A stretch of DNA of 64,000 nt, taken from the NCBI RefSeq assembly GCF_047948215.1, contig NC_134461.1, positions 128,350,512 to 128,414,511 on the forward strand, written 5' to 3'. Shown piece after piece: positions 1 through 12,749 of this stretch. The stretch's first letter is position 1; each line of letters opens with the position of its first letter. Position numbers and translations under genes: made by a program. Below the pieces are notes generated by a model, which saw only the letters and a program-made list of their open reading frames with translations, ran no database searches and was not told the DNA's origin. The DNA comes from Lycorma delicatula. Taxonomy: Eukaryota; Arthropoda; Insecta; Hemiptera; Fulgoridae.

Positions 1-619
1 CTTTCGGTGGTAACAGGTCTTCGGTATGAAAGTAACATAGACTATCTTAACCAAAAAGGGGGGACGCTACACTGGGGGGAAAAATGAAAAAATGATGCTA
101 TTTTCATTTTTTGATGATGGTATTTTGCATAAAACGATAAAAAAGAAACACTTTTTGCCTCTTATAATATTTTCAAAAATTCATCGTACATCTGGATATT
201 TATAAATATATCCGGTTTTAACAGATTAAAACCCTTTTTAATATTCGTTTAGTTGTTTTAACCATAAAAATATCAGGACATTTTCGCTAAGCATTTATTT
301 AAATAATGCTCAATGTTTTTGCAAAATTTGAACTTTGTCTATAAGGATACAGGAAAATTAATAGTTTATGTAATATATATATATCCTTTTTAGAAGAGGG
401 AAATTAGGGAAAACGAAAGAAACAATAATAAAAGAAATTAATTACATTTGTTCCCAATAAAACCATTTTATTACAGGTAATAATAATAATAATTATAATA
501 ATAATCATAATTTAACATGATATTTCACGTCATCCAAAAAATTAAAACATGTGCACAAGTCTTTTTAAAAAATTTAAAAATATCACTTAGCTCTATTAAC
601 ATTTATTCATATAATTCAC

Positions 620-652
<33 letters not shown>

Positions 653-3060
653 TATTGTATAAATATAAACAATATAGACACATATGTAATTTCCATGGCA
701 AAACTACTTTTTCTTATTTACTAAAGGTCCAGCCTTCAATAAATAATATATAAATAAAATAATTATTTTAATTTACATATATATTTATTTATATATGTTA
801 GGCTAAAATATTGTTTTGTTATTCCAGCTGTAGCAATATAGCCCAGCAATAATTGTATTTTCAAGGCGAGCATGGTTAAATTGAAATTTTTTTATTTTGT
901 TGCCCGACTCCACAGCTAAATTCAGATTTCTGCCAGCAGAAATTGGTACAAACGATGAATTAGTTTTAAAGAATTAAAGTAAAATTAAACATACGAATAT
1001 TTGATAGTAATAGAAATATAATAAAATGAAAGTATTTTTTTTTATAAAATATTTAAATAATTTTCTGTTGTATAAATTAAATAATAAAATTATTAACTTT
1101 TTTAATATAAAAATTTAGAAATACAAATGCTGAATTATAAGATTTATAATCCGAGGCGTATATCGTTAATATTTCATTTATTTAACTGTTATTTTGTATG
1201 TGTTACATTTACCACACTCATTTTCCTGTAGCTACTGATGATAATCGTTTATCAATCGTAAAGAGTAACTAGTTTTTAGATTTTTTGAACCTTAACATTT
1301 TTTCTTTCCGATATTAAATGAAAATAATATTAATTTAATTGGAAGTTTGAATAAAAAAATTACTCGAATTAAACTCGAATAATCGAGTTTGTGAGTTGTA
1401 AATGAATTTTATTTTTAAAAAATAATAAAGCAATAGGTAATTTTATATTCTATTATATTACTTTGTAATTTTTCGTAATAGATTTCAAAGTTTGGGAACA
1501 TTAAAAGAGATTTTATTTTTTCTTTGCGTTTGGCTTTTAATAATCCCAGTGGGATTAAAATAACATAGGGATTCAGACTACTGCGAAGGATTTACTTGAT
1601 ATTACTGTACAATTTTATAAAACAAAGATCTTGGCCATCTAAGAGATCAAAAAATGAACACTAATTATCGAGGAAAACCATCGCGTAATATTTTTTGAGT
1701 TAGATAACATTTTTTGGACTGGAAAAACTTATTTAGTTATTGATGTTTATGAATAAAACTAAAAAAAAAATTAAATCAGGACTAAATTACACCTAAAAAT
1801 TAATTTCTTACATTAATAAAGTTACTGACGTCACATGGAGTCCGGCAACAAAATATTTTATGTTCATTTTTATATTCTTTAAATTGGTAATTGCGTAGCA
1901 CCTTAAATTTCTCGCTATGCTAAATCTACAATAAGTTTTCTAATACGAAGAATCTCTTAAATTATATTTTTATTATTATAATTATTTTTATAATGTATAT
2001 ACTTTTTTATCCAATTATTTATAATAATACATATTTATTCAATATGAAGCAAGAATCTCACAGAATTTTATTTCATTTAAAAAAAAAAGTAGTTTTATAC
2101 TCGTATAAAAAAATTAATATTGATTTTAAAATTATTCGATATTAGATTTAATTTTATTTAAAGAAAATATTTTTTTTTATACAACGTATAAATTTTTTGT
2201 ACAACGTAGTAAGTTAGAATACACCAACAGACAATGTAATAACTCGTAGAGATTTTTAAAATCGTTTCCTGAAAAGATTTTGTTTTTCGACTAATGATAT
2301 TTATTGTTATATAATTATAACATTGTTTTTCAATATTTACATCATTAGAAATTTCGCTCTCTGCTAAATATCAATATAATTGTTACGTAATCAAATTTTA
2401 ACAAACAATTCTCAATAGAATAATAAATAAGAAATACAAAGGTAGAGAATTATGAAAAAAATCCATTATAAAAAAAAACCAAAAAAATAAAATTCATATC
2501 TCAATTAGACTTTTTAGACTATGGATGTAGTTTGAGGAAGAATAGTATGATAAATTATCAAATTTCTGAAATCATATATTTCCTGAAAATAACAAAAATT
2601 TATTCTGGCAAAATATTTGCTAGAATAATGCAAAGGATTTAACAATAGCTGATTTTATGATTTTGATTATTATTATTATTATTACTGAAATAAGAAGAGA
2701 ATAACAATTCTCTTCATAATTATTAAGAGGATTAATTAATTTTTAAAACTGTATAAATTTACATTTTTAATCTAATCCATAATTTAGAAATTGTTAATAA
2801 ATAAAGTTTAACTCGGTGAATCATTCCAAAATTTAAAGGTTTTATAAAAATTACACGGTTTTGAAAACAAAATTATTTTACATTATTATTTTTAAAGTTC
2901 ACGATAATTAATTTTTCTCATGTTTTACATAAAAGTATACTATTTAATTTTATCAATTAACTTAAATATTTCCCATTATTATTTAATTTTTAATCAGCGT
3001 AATGAATTTAATTAAAAATAAACCTTGAATTTAAATTAATTACAACTTAAAGCAATTTAA
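1..3060. other. AT-rich non-coding stretch, nothing recognised
   Basis: This stretch is strongly AT-rich with frequent stops in all frames. A 78-codon reading frame at 517-753 runs through an AAT repeat and looks like chance. I see no transposon domain, tRNA-like motif or conserved protein. A short inverted repeat (AAACTCGA / TCGAGTTT) lies near 1373-1392. It may be intron or intergenic DNA. Confidence 0.6.
479..652. repeat. AAT trinucleotide microsatellites (two tracts)
   Basis: An imperfect TAA/AAT tract lies at about 479-510 and a nearly pure one at about 621-652. They are ordinary AT-rich microsatellites. The second lies inside a chance reading frame and encodes a run of Asn there. Confidence 0.85.
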
Positions 3061-3330
3061 TAGAAGAAAACGGGACTAGAAAAAAAACCTGCGACGGGAT
3101 GCAGCATTTTTAAATAAATTAAAATTTAAATTTCAAAGGAAGATAACAGAGGGCGGTGAAGTATAAGGGGGTTGGGTAAAGGGGTTAGATTATATGAGTC
3201 CGCATAGCGTCAAGCATCGGATGGAACCTTCCTTTATACCTTAATTATTCAGGTAAGTTGAACCCTTGAGAGAAGTCCTGTTTGATAGTCCCGCTCAATA
3301 GCTGAAATACTTGTTATATTTTCCATAGGA
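3061..3330. other. Unassigned moderately GC-rich island with a splice-donor-like site
   Basis: Base composition is less AT-rich here than on either side. A perfect metazoan 5' splice-donor consensus, CAG|GTAAGT, lies at 3250-3258 on the plus strand. No protein reading frame leads into it, so it could end a non-coding leader exon, or it could be chance. No repeat family was recognised. Confidence 0.25.
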
Positions 3331-3982
3331 AAATCATATTACATTTTGTTAATAAAATATTAAAATGTTTTACCCACAGGACATTAATGTTCTACTAAAT
3401 TTTGTGTCCTTTAAAGAGCACTGGTTTTATTGAATTCGTCTTGATACATTATTATCGTCAATTTGTAGCATGTGAAATTTTTATTTATATTAAATTGAAA
3501 AAAAGTATTTTACAATGTTTGTAAAATTTCATTTAAAACTAGTTCTGAAAAGATTTTTGAAAAAAATTAAGAAATTAGCTTAATGTAGAACTCAAGTAAT
3601 TACTTTTATTTAACAAAAAAAAAAAAAAAAAAAATTAAATAATTTTTTCTTGTTGTAAAACCGAAATAAAATTGATTGAGATACCTTGCTTCAAATTGCA
3701 GGATTATGCAATCTCATTTAAATTTATTTAACACTTTTATACACAGTAATAATTATTGTAATCTCCAATAAGCCAACGCTAACATTATTTATAATTAACT
3801 TATAAAACATTTTCCTATAAATTATAAGATAGTTTTAAAATAGAAAGAATATAAATAAAAAATAATATTTGTAAATCGCAGATAATTATTTTATTAAAAA
3901 CTTATTTTATTATTTAATTCTAATTACGATAAAAATATAAGTAAAAGATTAATATGATAATTGATAAGATAAATAAAAGAAA
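3331..3982. other. AT-rich non-coding stretch with poly(A)
   Basis: AT-rich DNA with a 20-base A run at 3615-3634. The run could be an old retroposon tail, but nothing recognisable precedes it. No gene seen. Confidence 0.5.
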
Positions 3983-4109
3983 TGCCGTGGCGTCTCATCA
4001 TTTCATGCGGAGATCCCGTGTTCGAATCCCGGTCGGCATGACATATTTTCTTACGCTCCAACTTCCACCCGGCTATAGCTGTTGATACCCGTTCTTTTAT
4101 AAAAAAAAC
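3983..4109 (+). mobile_element. tRNA-derived SINE (family 1, tail subtype a)
   Basis: The head resembles a tRNA 3' half, with a Pol III box B (GTTCGAATCC) at 4020-4029. The body ends in CCCGGCTATAGCTGTTGATA and an A-rich tail at about 4100-4109. The copy at 4641-4791 shares both head and tail. Box A is poorly preserved and the head is shortened, so this is probably a dead 5'-truncated copy. SINEs of this kind are transcribed by RNA polymerase III and retroposed by LINE enzymes. Confidence 0.75.
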
Positions 4110-4640
4110 AATAACAGTTAAGTTGCAGTAATTGTCCTATTTTAAAGCATAATTTATGAAAAAAATGTATAATCCATTCAAATTGTATAAATTTAAAATT
4201 AATTCACTCAAATTCGTTACACTAAAAATTTATAATTATTAACATCATTGTTAAATAAACCGTTGGCTATTTAATCTTAAAATTGCTAAAGAAAATCCAT
4301 GTAAAAATCACAAATACAAAATTAGTTAGAAGATTTTGTTAAATATATATATTCTAAGAATGATAATCAGATTTGGGTAATAGCTTTAAAAGTATTACTT
4401 TACTGTATCTTTTAATACAATTAAGAAGCCCCTCCTCCAATAAATGCAACAAACTAATATCGGGTGTTAGTCAGAGAGTCCAATTAGGAAAAATAAATTT
4501 CTACGTTGTTTACTAACTAAAGCAAAAGCATATTTAAATCATTATGTAATCTATACGTATCAGAAGTTTAGAAATCTGACTTAAGTTTTAAAGTTACTAA
4601 TATAAAAAGTTAAAACGAAATACGTAAAAAAAAAAATTGT
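4110..4640. other. AT-rich non-coding stretch
   Basis: Frequent stops in all frames, with a short A-run just before the next SINE. Nothing recognised. Confidence 0.5.
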
Positions 4641-4791
4641 ACCGATCTCCGGAGCTGAGGAGAGGCGTCACGGCATTTTACGGAGAGATCCAAGGTTCGA
4701 ATTCCGATCAGGAATGGAGTTTTTCCACACGCTACCAATCTCAACCGGGTGCATAGCTATAGCTATTGATATCCGTTTCATAAAAAAAAAA
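4641..4791 (+). mobile_element. tRNA-derived SINE (family 1, tail subtype a)
   Basis: Box B (GGTTCGAATTCC) lies at 4694-4705. Downstream the sequence matches the 3983 copy: a body beginning CACGCTACCAATCTCAACCG, then CTATAGCTATTGATATCCG, then an A-run at 4782-4791. Two same-strand copies of one SINE within 700 bp could be independent insertions or a local duplication. The tail differs from that of the 30.85, 44.29 and 44.59 kb copies, so at least two tail subtypes share one tRNA-like head. Confidence 0.75.
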
Positions 4792-5480
4792 TGTGGTAAA
4801 TATTTTCTGAACCAATAAAATAGGGAATAAAAAAAAAATCTTTTAAAAAGTATATATTCTTAACGTGAAATAAACTCTTTTTGAAATCCCGACGATAAGG
4901 CTCACCCAAATAATTATGATCTACATAGAACTACTGAAAACCATCCACTAGATCCAACAAGTCAAAAAAGATCTAGAAAAAGCTCAGATAAATTCGTCGG
5001 AAATTTTAGACAGAAAATTGTACAGACAAAACATTGGGAAATGGGAAGTACAATCAGATAATGATTCCTGGTTTCCTGAAGAAACCAGGAACCAAGTGAA
5101 CAGAAAAAAGAAAGAATTAACGGAGAAATAATGAGAGCCGAATGGAAACGCAGAAAATTGTATCGTAATAGCTTTGTGTGATCCGACAGGATCCAATCGC
5201 AAATAATAATACAGGCACACATATATAAACTCAATTATGAAATGGGATCGCTTAAGAAACTATATAAACTTAATAAATTATAAAGCCCTGTACACATATA
5301 GTAAACCAAGATCAACCTACAGATTTGTCGATCGGTTACATGTACAAAGAGGATTTGTCGAACGGATGAGGACGCATTCGTGGGCTTAGTTCAAATTGGC
5401 TGTCCACCGAGGTAAATGCTGATCACATCAAAGGATATTTGTTAGCTGGTGTATACATTGTGTACATCTGTACAGCTTTT
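4792..5480. other. Unassigned stretch with a charged 59-codon open segment
   Basis: On the plus strand a reading frame is open from just after a TAG at 4947-4949 to a TAA near 5131. It has no starting Met and is rich in Lys, Glu and Gln, for example LEKAQINSSEILDRK and DSWFPEETRNQ. The reverse-strand frames here are its shadows. The composition looks more protein-like than the flanks, so it may be a scrap of a transposon or host protein, but I do not recognise it. Confidence 0.25.
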
Positions 5481-5624
5481 GCTCCCGATCCTGCTGGTAA
5501 TTCCATCCTCCCGTTAGAGCCCATCAGGGCTATGAAGGGCGGTGGGCGGTGTGGCGGTTGGAAGCGTCAGAAGACGGGTGTCTTCCCCGCCTTGTGACGG
5601 TAATTCTATTCATATTCGGTTAAT

Positions 5625-5629
<5 letters not shown>
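5481..5629. other. GC-rich repeat-like remnant
   Basis: A GC-rich block that stands out from the background. Its CTTCCCC...GCCTTGTGACGG wording resembles the LINE 3'-UTR-like DNA near 6470-6500, so it may be a stray 3'-UTR scrap of the same R1-like LINE group. It contains a small hairpin, GAAGAC-GGGT-GTCTTC. No reading frame was recognised. Confidence 0.3.

Positions 5630-5659
<30 letters not shown>
5630..5659. repeat. AT dinucleotide microsatellite
   Basis: About 15 AT units directly after the GC-rich block. Confidence 0.9.
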
Positions 5660-5662
<3 letters not shown>

Positions 5663-6439
5663 ATTTTTACTATTGTATTTATGTGTTTATTCATTACTGT
5701 TTTATCTATCTATTTATCTATCACGAAGTAAAATAAATGGAACTGTTTAATATGTAATTCAGTTATATAGAGAAAAAGAACTGCTGTCAAATCCGGCACA
5801 CAATGAGTACAAAAATTAAGTGAAAAGAAGTGACGAATGGAATGACATTAGGCAGTTGATAGGCCGCTATTCAACAAGTGAAGTAGAAAATGGAGTCATT
5901 ATTAACTTTGTTTCTTTGCGAAAAGCAAAAAGAAAAATGTAATAAAGAATCTGAGGCTGACGTAGAGTATAAATTACTGTTTTGAAGCGTGATGTTCTTG
6001 ATGGGAAAATAATGTTACAGTAGAAATAAAACTATAAATGCTACAGTATGAGATGGGAAATATTACAGGCAATTTCAACACTTCCTAGCGAACGTTTACG
6101 AATCGATTGTTGCCAAGGGGTCGGATGAGCGTGTAGAGAGCACTTCCAAAGATAATCCATTGACGACCAACATATGATCAAATGGGGGTCCCTATGTCGA
6201 TTGGGCTTGCTTTTCTATATTTTTATTGGCCTTAAGAATATGTCTGATTGGCAATTGTACCGGGAAACTAGAAAAAAAGTCAGAGTTTAGTAAGTAGAAT
6301 TACGTTTTTAATAATATTTACAAAATTTTAAAAGCAGATTTTAACAATTCGGAAGATCTTGTTAAAAAATAGATTACGATTGATAAACCATAATGTTATA
6401 AAAGTATGTATAAAAAATACGCTACATACAGTAAAGCAG
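5660..6439. other. Non-coding stretch, nothing recognised
   Basis: Mixed AT-rich DNA with a slightly GC-richer patch at about 6060-6200. No conserved protein, tRNA-like motif or repeat was recognised. Confidence 0.45.
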
Positions 6440-7440
6440 GCTTAAAAACAAACATCCACCCTAATCCCCGAAGGGGAAGACGGCCTTGTGACGATCCCGG
6501 TCACCCAACGATCCCTTCCGTTCCTAGTACTGATGCACTTTACCGGAGGTCATCATCTAGACCCTCACCTGATTACGTATTATCAGTATGGCCACGAAAA
6601 ACATTTCCGTCGGCGTTAAAACCCATCTGCTAACAAAATATAATTTTCAAACTCACCTAAACCTAATCAAAAAAACCGATAACCAATAAAAATTTAAAAA
6701 ATTGAGCCGCAACAAAACATTTATCTGACACCCTAAAAAATTATTCGCAACGTCGCAATTTTAACCTTCCGTACTAAAGCAACCAAAATTACCAATTAAC
6801 CCAAGAACGTACCAGACAACTTCCGGGCGCAATTGCCGAATGCGCCTACTCTGGCGGAAAAGCACCCCAACGGGTCCCTAGCCGTCCAGGCTAATATTCT
6901 ACACTAAAAATCCTCTGCAGTCCTTTCGAGCGCCAGAAACCTTAAAAATCTTACAACAATGCGCCAGTTTCTAACTTTCCAGTTAGCCTGCAGATCCGGA
7001 CTCGAACCGATACCCTTAAGCTCCCTGACCACCTCTTTACGCCTAAATTATATATATTTTGAGCAGCACGTGATATACATAATCCGATATTAAGCACTGA
7101 ATACACCGACTCGAGTCAGCAAGCCAAATCGCGCCAGCCTGTCCCGAAATGCGCCATGCCCAAAAAGGAACGGAGTCACATACCGATTCAGGGAGATCCA
7201 CGAGGGAACTCTTAACGCCCTTACGGGTAAAAAGAGACTGTGCATATACGGCCCGTTTGCCGTCTCATCCAACCTGTTCTGCCAAATACCAAAATATTTC
7301 TTCTCTATTTCCTGAATAGGCTGCGCAGTCAGTTCCACCGACTTCTTCACAGGGGTAACGTAACTGACGTTCCGATTCAGGGACGTCAATCGGTTTAACA
7401 CCAGCCGTTTATGGCGATTAAACTCGTATTAATACGCTTC
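6440..7440 (-). mobile_element. 5'-truncated R1-like LINE, 3' end
   Basis: This minus-strand non-LTR retrotransposon tail has a decayed ORF2 C-terminus (about 7434-6904) and a GC-rich 3' UTR toward 6440. The UTR contains a GGGAAGACGGCC-type block on the plus strand, similar to other LINE UTRs here. The block is much richer in GC than its flanks, which sets its limits. The exact ends, target-site duplication and poly(A) are not clear. Confidence 0.6.
6904..7434 (-). pseudogene. LINE ORF2 C-terminal fragment (after the reverse transcriptase)
   Basis: In the intact element this segment follows the reverse transcriptase domain. The minus-strand frame at 7401-7090 contains LNRYVTPFLFGHGAFRDRL, matching the pattern seen in the other copies here (YWITQFFTGHGSFRSY at 59.2 kb, YYLTQLLAGHGNFGAYL at 27.1 kb). 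Further along, a C-x2-C then DYVYHVL segment is a decayed version of the Cys/His knuckle typical of R1-like ORF2 ends. After a frame change, RRKEVVRELKGIGSSPDLQ leads to a stop at 6904-6906. At least one frameshift and internal stops make it non-functional. The clade call rests on pattern only. Confidence 0.6.
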
Positions 7441-9759
7441 TTTTTCCAAAAGAAAGGAAAATTTCATCCGCTACATAACAGAAAAGCCTCTGTTGCCCTT
7501 CTTTCCCATAAAATAACGATCCTGTAGGGAATATATTCTATTACTTATTTGTTTTTTTAAAATATAAACAATAATTTTTGTACAATTAATATTTCTATAT
7601 TTTATTATTTATCCCCAGCGTCTCTTTCCTCTTGCAGTATTAGCGAGGCGAAACAGAAGTGAAACTTTTATAACCACAGGATATGTATTAAACGTAATTG
7701 TAACTATAATTAAGCGACTGACAACGACGAAATAAAATAAATAATATATAAATATACTTACCGCAATAATAAAATATGGCAACAAAAATCAACGAGATTT
7801 TACACATATTAACAGGATTACAAATATTAAAAAGATAAAATTAAAAATATATTTAACAATAATGTTTGCGTTGGCTATATTTACATATTTTATTTTTATC
7901 GTTAACATTTATCGATTAAAATATTTATTTAATTAAATACATAATTTTACAACAAAATTTATTTGACTGCGGCGTATTTTAAATTTAATCATATTTACAT
8001 AATAATATTTATATTTTATATTTAGATAAACGATCTCTATGTTACATCTAATATGACATATGGACAACATTACATTGATATTTTTTATTTTTTTATTTAT
8101 TTTTCTCTGAACGACTCTAAAAGCGCTAAATTACTAAGCATCTTATAATAATGTAATACGTTAATAACAGCAACATAATAAATAGGCTATGCTTTGGTAA
8201 GTACATATACATATACATATATATATTTCGCGTTAATATATAATGTATATATATATTTATATACGTATATGCATAAATATATATATATAATTTAACATGT
8301 CATCTAAAACGCCTAGCTATCTACATAGTTATTTATTCATATAATAATAAAATAATTAAGTAAAATAATTTCCTGTATTGTCATGTGCACAATTTCACCA
8401 TTTTATTATTAGTAAAAAAAAAAAATCATTATTATTATTATATTATTTATACAGTTATCTAGATTATTCTAGAAAAACAAATACGAAGGAACTCCAGGTC
8501 CTAACTGTTAATAATAGATTTATCAATTTATTTATATAATGTATCCGACAGATATACTTTATCTAGATTTATTTTATTTTTGACCGTGGGATTCATTAAG
8601 TTTATACAACAAAATAAAACATAAAAATGAAAATAGTAAATTCGGGGATTTTTGCCTAATTCTGACACGACTGCATAATACATCTCATTTATTTATTTCA
8701 ATAACATTGTATTTTATGCACTATAATTTTAAATTTTTGTTTGAAAACGGTTAAAATATTTTTGTATTGTTATAAGGTAAAATTTCATCTAATAGTTAAC
8801 AAAAATAAAATGATTTAACTTAAATTGTACCGGAGTAAAATTTATAAAAAATAAATATAAATCAGTTTTGTCAAAAGTTTATCGGTTTTTAAAACCTCAT
8901 TTTATAGTACTGAGTACAGAAAGACATCAATTCGATTATTTAACGTTTTGACACAAAATAAACGAAAAACCTACAACAGTATTTTATTCAAAAAATAAAA
9001 ATATAAAAGCTGTGAAAGTATGAATAAATAAAAGAAAGAAAAAGGACACAAAAAAGTGAAAAATATTCATTTCTGCGCATACGAATTCTCTATCTTGCAG
9101 TTGTTAGAATCTAAACTCAGACGTGGATTTTATACTGCACATTCTAAATCTAAGATTAACTCGGCGTTCTAAATTTACTGTTCAAATCTAGTTTTGTATT
9201 ATGAATTTTTTTGAAAAATATTACCAAATATAATATAATATTCGACGAAAAAAGAACTTTTTTTAAATGAAATTGAAAAAAAAAAACGGAATGATAAAGA
9301 TGTTTTTGAATAAATGACAAAATTATAATAAAAATCAATAAAGATGTAAAAACTGCGACACTGGTACTATTAGGAGAAAGATAATTGCTATTAAACAAAT
9401 TGCTTTATTAAAAGACGACTATCAAAACTTTAATCGCGGATTAATCAGACATTTCAAAAAGTTAAACGATAAAATTCTTTGTTTGACTTTAAAAAAGGTT
9501 GCCGAACGAAACTGTCAAAGACTGTACAAAACTCCTGTAGAAATATTAGACTTATACGCCGAGAACAAATTATCGGGTTGAAAATTCTCAAAAGAAACAA
9601 AAAAATTAAACACTGGGACAACCTTAAAATCGATGGTCCAACTAAGTGTGATTTAATTGAAATACATTTTGAATAACGATAATAATTAATCCCAACTATT
9701 GACCTGAAAATCAAAATCGCGTAAATTTATTAAATATCAAATTATGTAAAATAATGTTT
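7441..9759. other. AT-rich non-coding stretch, nothing recognised
   Basis: Very AT-rich, with small TA-rich tracts around 8205-8290. Short opposing reading frames at 9454-9714 and 9479-9676 overlap each other and match no family I know. The forward one is Lys/Arg-rich and most likely chance. Confidence 0.55.
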
Positions 9760-10270
9760 TACTCTGAATAAAATTTTGTAATCTAGGATCACGATGTCCA
9801 TATTTCCCCAAGTTTTTGACCGACTATAACTGAAATTAAATGGCATCAGTCTGACCGTGTTCAGAAATCATCGCACAAAATCAGAAATCAAAATCAAAAT
9901 AATCAGTTATTCCGGTCTGAAGATATCAAGTAACAAGATAACTTACGAAAAAAAAAGCCTTATTATCCCGAATCCTGAAATTACCCAAATACACAACCAA
10001 AGTGACATACTAATTTGTTGGAACCGCATAATTACCGTGAAAATGTGACTTGAAAAGAAAAATTTGTAATGAAAAACCAGAAACAAAAAAGTGTTTTTGG
10101 CTTACCCCTTTATACGTATTTGAAAATACCTAAAATCGATATTTTATCTACCTAAAGGATATTAAATTATATGAAAAAATTTGCCTACCCTTTGAATAAA
10201 ATTTTAAGATACAGAATCCATGAGGTTTGTATCTCGCTGCTTCCTTGACCAAAATTAAACAGATGATGTA
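9760..10270 (+). repeat. Dispersed repeat family A, copy 1
   Basis: This block shares several ordered sub-blocks with 52080-52700 on the same strand. The clearest is GAAATTACCCAAATA followed by CAAAGTGACA and later AATGTGACTT (9977-10050 versus 52276-52350). A second is AAATGGCATCA versus AAACGGCATCA. The repeat has no long reading frame or terminal structure that I can see. It resembles non-coding arthropod repeats that carry a TCGGTC...GAAGATAT core, but its class is unknown. Confidence 0.5.
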
Positions 10271-10389
10271 TTTTTAAACAGCTGTTCAAATGAAATAAAA
10301 CAAGTTAATAATTATTCATAAACATGACTAATTATCTGACTGTTTTTAATTATTCTAGTTCTAATTATCATTTGTTTTTAATCATTTTT

Positions 10390-10610
10390 TCCAGCCATTT
10401 TGTAATGAATAAAAAATGTGGTTCATCTGAAACTGATGTTTTAATTTTAAAACCGCCATTTTGTTTCTATAGATCCTAGAAGCTTGAAATTTTCACAAAA
10501 CATTTGTCAAAGATTCGTTAAAAAATCTGTAAAGTTTCAATAGAATCAATGAAGGAACGGGCGAGTGGTACTAAATCAAAAGCGTATATCTCTTCGTGGG
10601 ACACACGGTG
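10390..10610. repeat. Possible dispersed repeat fragment
   Basis: This block has a CCGCCATTTTGT motif, then CTTGAAATTTTCACA and GAACGGGCGAGTGG. Its style matches the non-coding repeats at 9.8, 52 and 55 kb, but I found no second copy inside this window. The call rests on resemblance only. Confidence 0.25.
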
Positions 10611-12749
10611 TACTAGTACATATTTGTACATCCTTTAGGAATTTAAAAAAAAAATTGTTTTTTATACAATATTTTTTAGCGATACAATTTAACTATATAA
10701 CAGGGAAAGTAGTAAAACGCAATAATAAAATCAAAATAAAATCAATGAAAACAAAACAATCGAAAGGGATGAAAATAATGCGATTCTTTATTACCCATAG
10801 TAATATATATATAAATACTGTTGATATATGCTAATAATTTTTAAAAAAACTTTTCACCCAAAATATCTTCACATATTTTTGTAATTTAACAAAAAGTCGT
10901 AAATATAGCATGAAAATTCAATATAATGATGGAAAAGCTATAAAAATTTTTTATAGCGGCTATGAAATAGCTTCAATATATTATTTATTAAAAGCTCCCT
11001 TATTATCATATTTATGTATATTGCATATTATCATAATGGAACTGCAATAACTGAACGTATGTCAATTTATTCATTTACCTTTGCGTCATGTATACTGCCC
11101 TGAGATTTTAATTTACAAATTTATTACCTTCTAAATAGTTTTAATTATTATTATTTAATATTTAACCTTATTTGTAATATTACACAAAACTATCGATAGT
11201 TAAAGAAAAGAGATAGTTTTAATTTTTTTTTATCGATTTACAGACGTGGTAGCATCACTAAATAATTCTATTTACAGTATTTCACGCAAAGGTTTATGTG
11301 TACATGTGGGTATTTGCATATGAATAAATGTTAACTGTGTTTGTGTTGAGGATAGATTATTTTTTTAAATATTAATTATATTTCTCCGAGTTTTTATAGT
11401 ACAGTTTTTAACGATAAAGTTTTATTAACAATGTATAACAGTAAAAAAACTGAATTTACTTTTTTTAGCCACGACCTGCATTTAATGGTAAAAGCTTACA
11501 TTTTTGGGATAAAAAGGATATATATATATTTTTAATTGAAAATTATTAGTTACAAAAAAATTTGGATAATCCGTAACCTTTTTGCGTAATCTACAAAAAA
11601 CTGTTTTATATACTCCTAATGTAATAATTTTCAGAGACATTTAAAAACTAAATGTCACACAAACCGGTTTCGTATCTTCTCTTCACAACTACTCACGCCA
11701 TCGACAACCACCCAAGTATTCGTTCAGTCGTTTTCAAACAAGCGTTGTCTGATTACAATTAATTTACCGTCGATTTGTAGGAAGACCATGAAATAGTATA
11801 AAAACAATTTTTGATAATAACATGCATTTTGTGAGATTTGTTTTGCGGTTTGTAAAGAAATTATCATTTTTTTCAGAATGTTTGTTTATATGCGCAACAA
11901 ATACAAAAAAACTTAGAATCGGACAAAGGAGAATAAAGAATAGATCGCAACAAGACTAATCGATAAAGGTACCGCTCAAATTAACTGAACGAATAGGAGC
12001 GTTTAAACACGGAAAGAGACTATGCGACGCTGAAATAATCTGTTAATAGTTACATAAATCCACGTATCTAAATATTGGTCTTATATAAGACGTATTCTCG
12101 TAAATACTTGCGAATCTGCCGGTGACAGATCACCTAAGTTTTTTTTTTTTATTAATGGATCGCTACGTAAGAAATCGATTTGTATCGATATTAAAACTTT
12201 TAATTATTATTTTTAAGATAGTAAGCGATAATATTAAGCGTTTTAAAATGAAAAAAAGTTGATAATTTTGAATAAATTTATGCCTGTAAATGATATAAAT
12301 ACAAACCGAAGGTTACTTTTATATATTAAAGTATACGTATTAAAATCATATAAACCATTTTTTCTTTTTAGAAAATCAGTTTCTTAAATTTAGTGTTAAG
12401 AAATATAAAGGAAATAATAATATTTTTTTTTTTTTATAATAATTTTGTGAAAATCCTTGTAGACGCTTTAAACGTATAAGAAATTAAATTAAAATCATAG
12501 AACTTTTTAACAACCTACTGTTGTTAAAATTATTCTGTTTTAATTTTAAAAGTATTTAAAATTTGTAAAAGAGTCCTTTATGATTATAAAAAATAGGTTT
12601 CTATTAAAAACTATCAATTAAAAACTGGGTTTTGGGTTTAGAAAATTTACTGAAAATCAACAGACATGACGTTTATTATTCTATTTATGTATGTGTTATA
12701 TCTGTTTATGTAGCAAATATTTTACTAATTTTCATATATTTTAAACGGG
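10611..12749. other. AT-rich non-coding stretch
   Basis: No gene or known repeat was recognised. A GC-richer patch lies at 11650-11770 and includes TCAGTC at 11724-11729, an insect-initiator-like hexamer without a clear TATA or DPE partner. A perfect 14-bp palindrome, GTCTTATATAAGAC, lies at 12078-12091. Confidence 0.5.

Noticed and set aside
9454..9714. Opposing small frames as genes
   Set aside because: They overlap on opposite strands in AT-rich DNA and neither resembles a known protein.
12078..12091. TATA-box promoter at GTCTTATATAAGAC
   Set aside because: No initiator at the right distance; a 14-bp AT-rich palindrome is expected by chance in such DNA.
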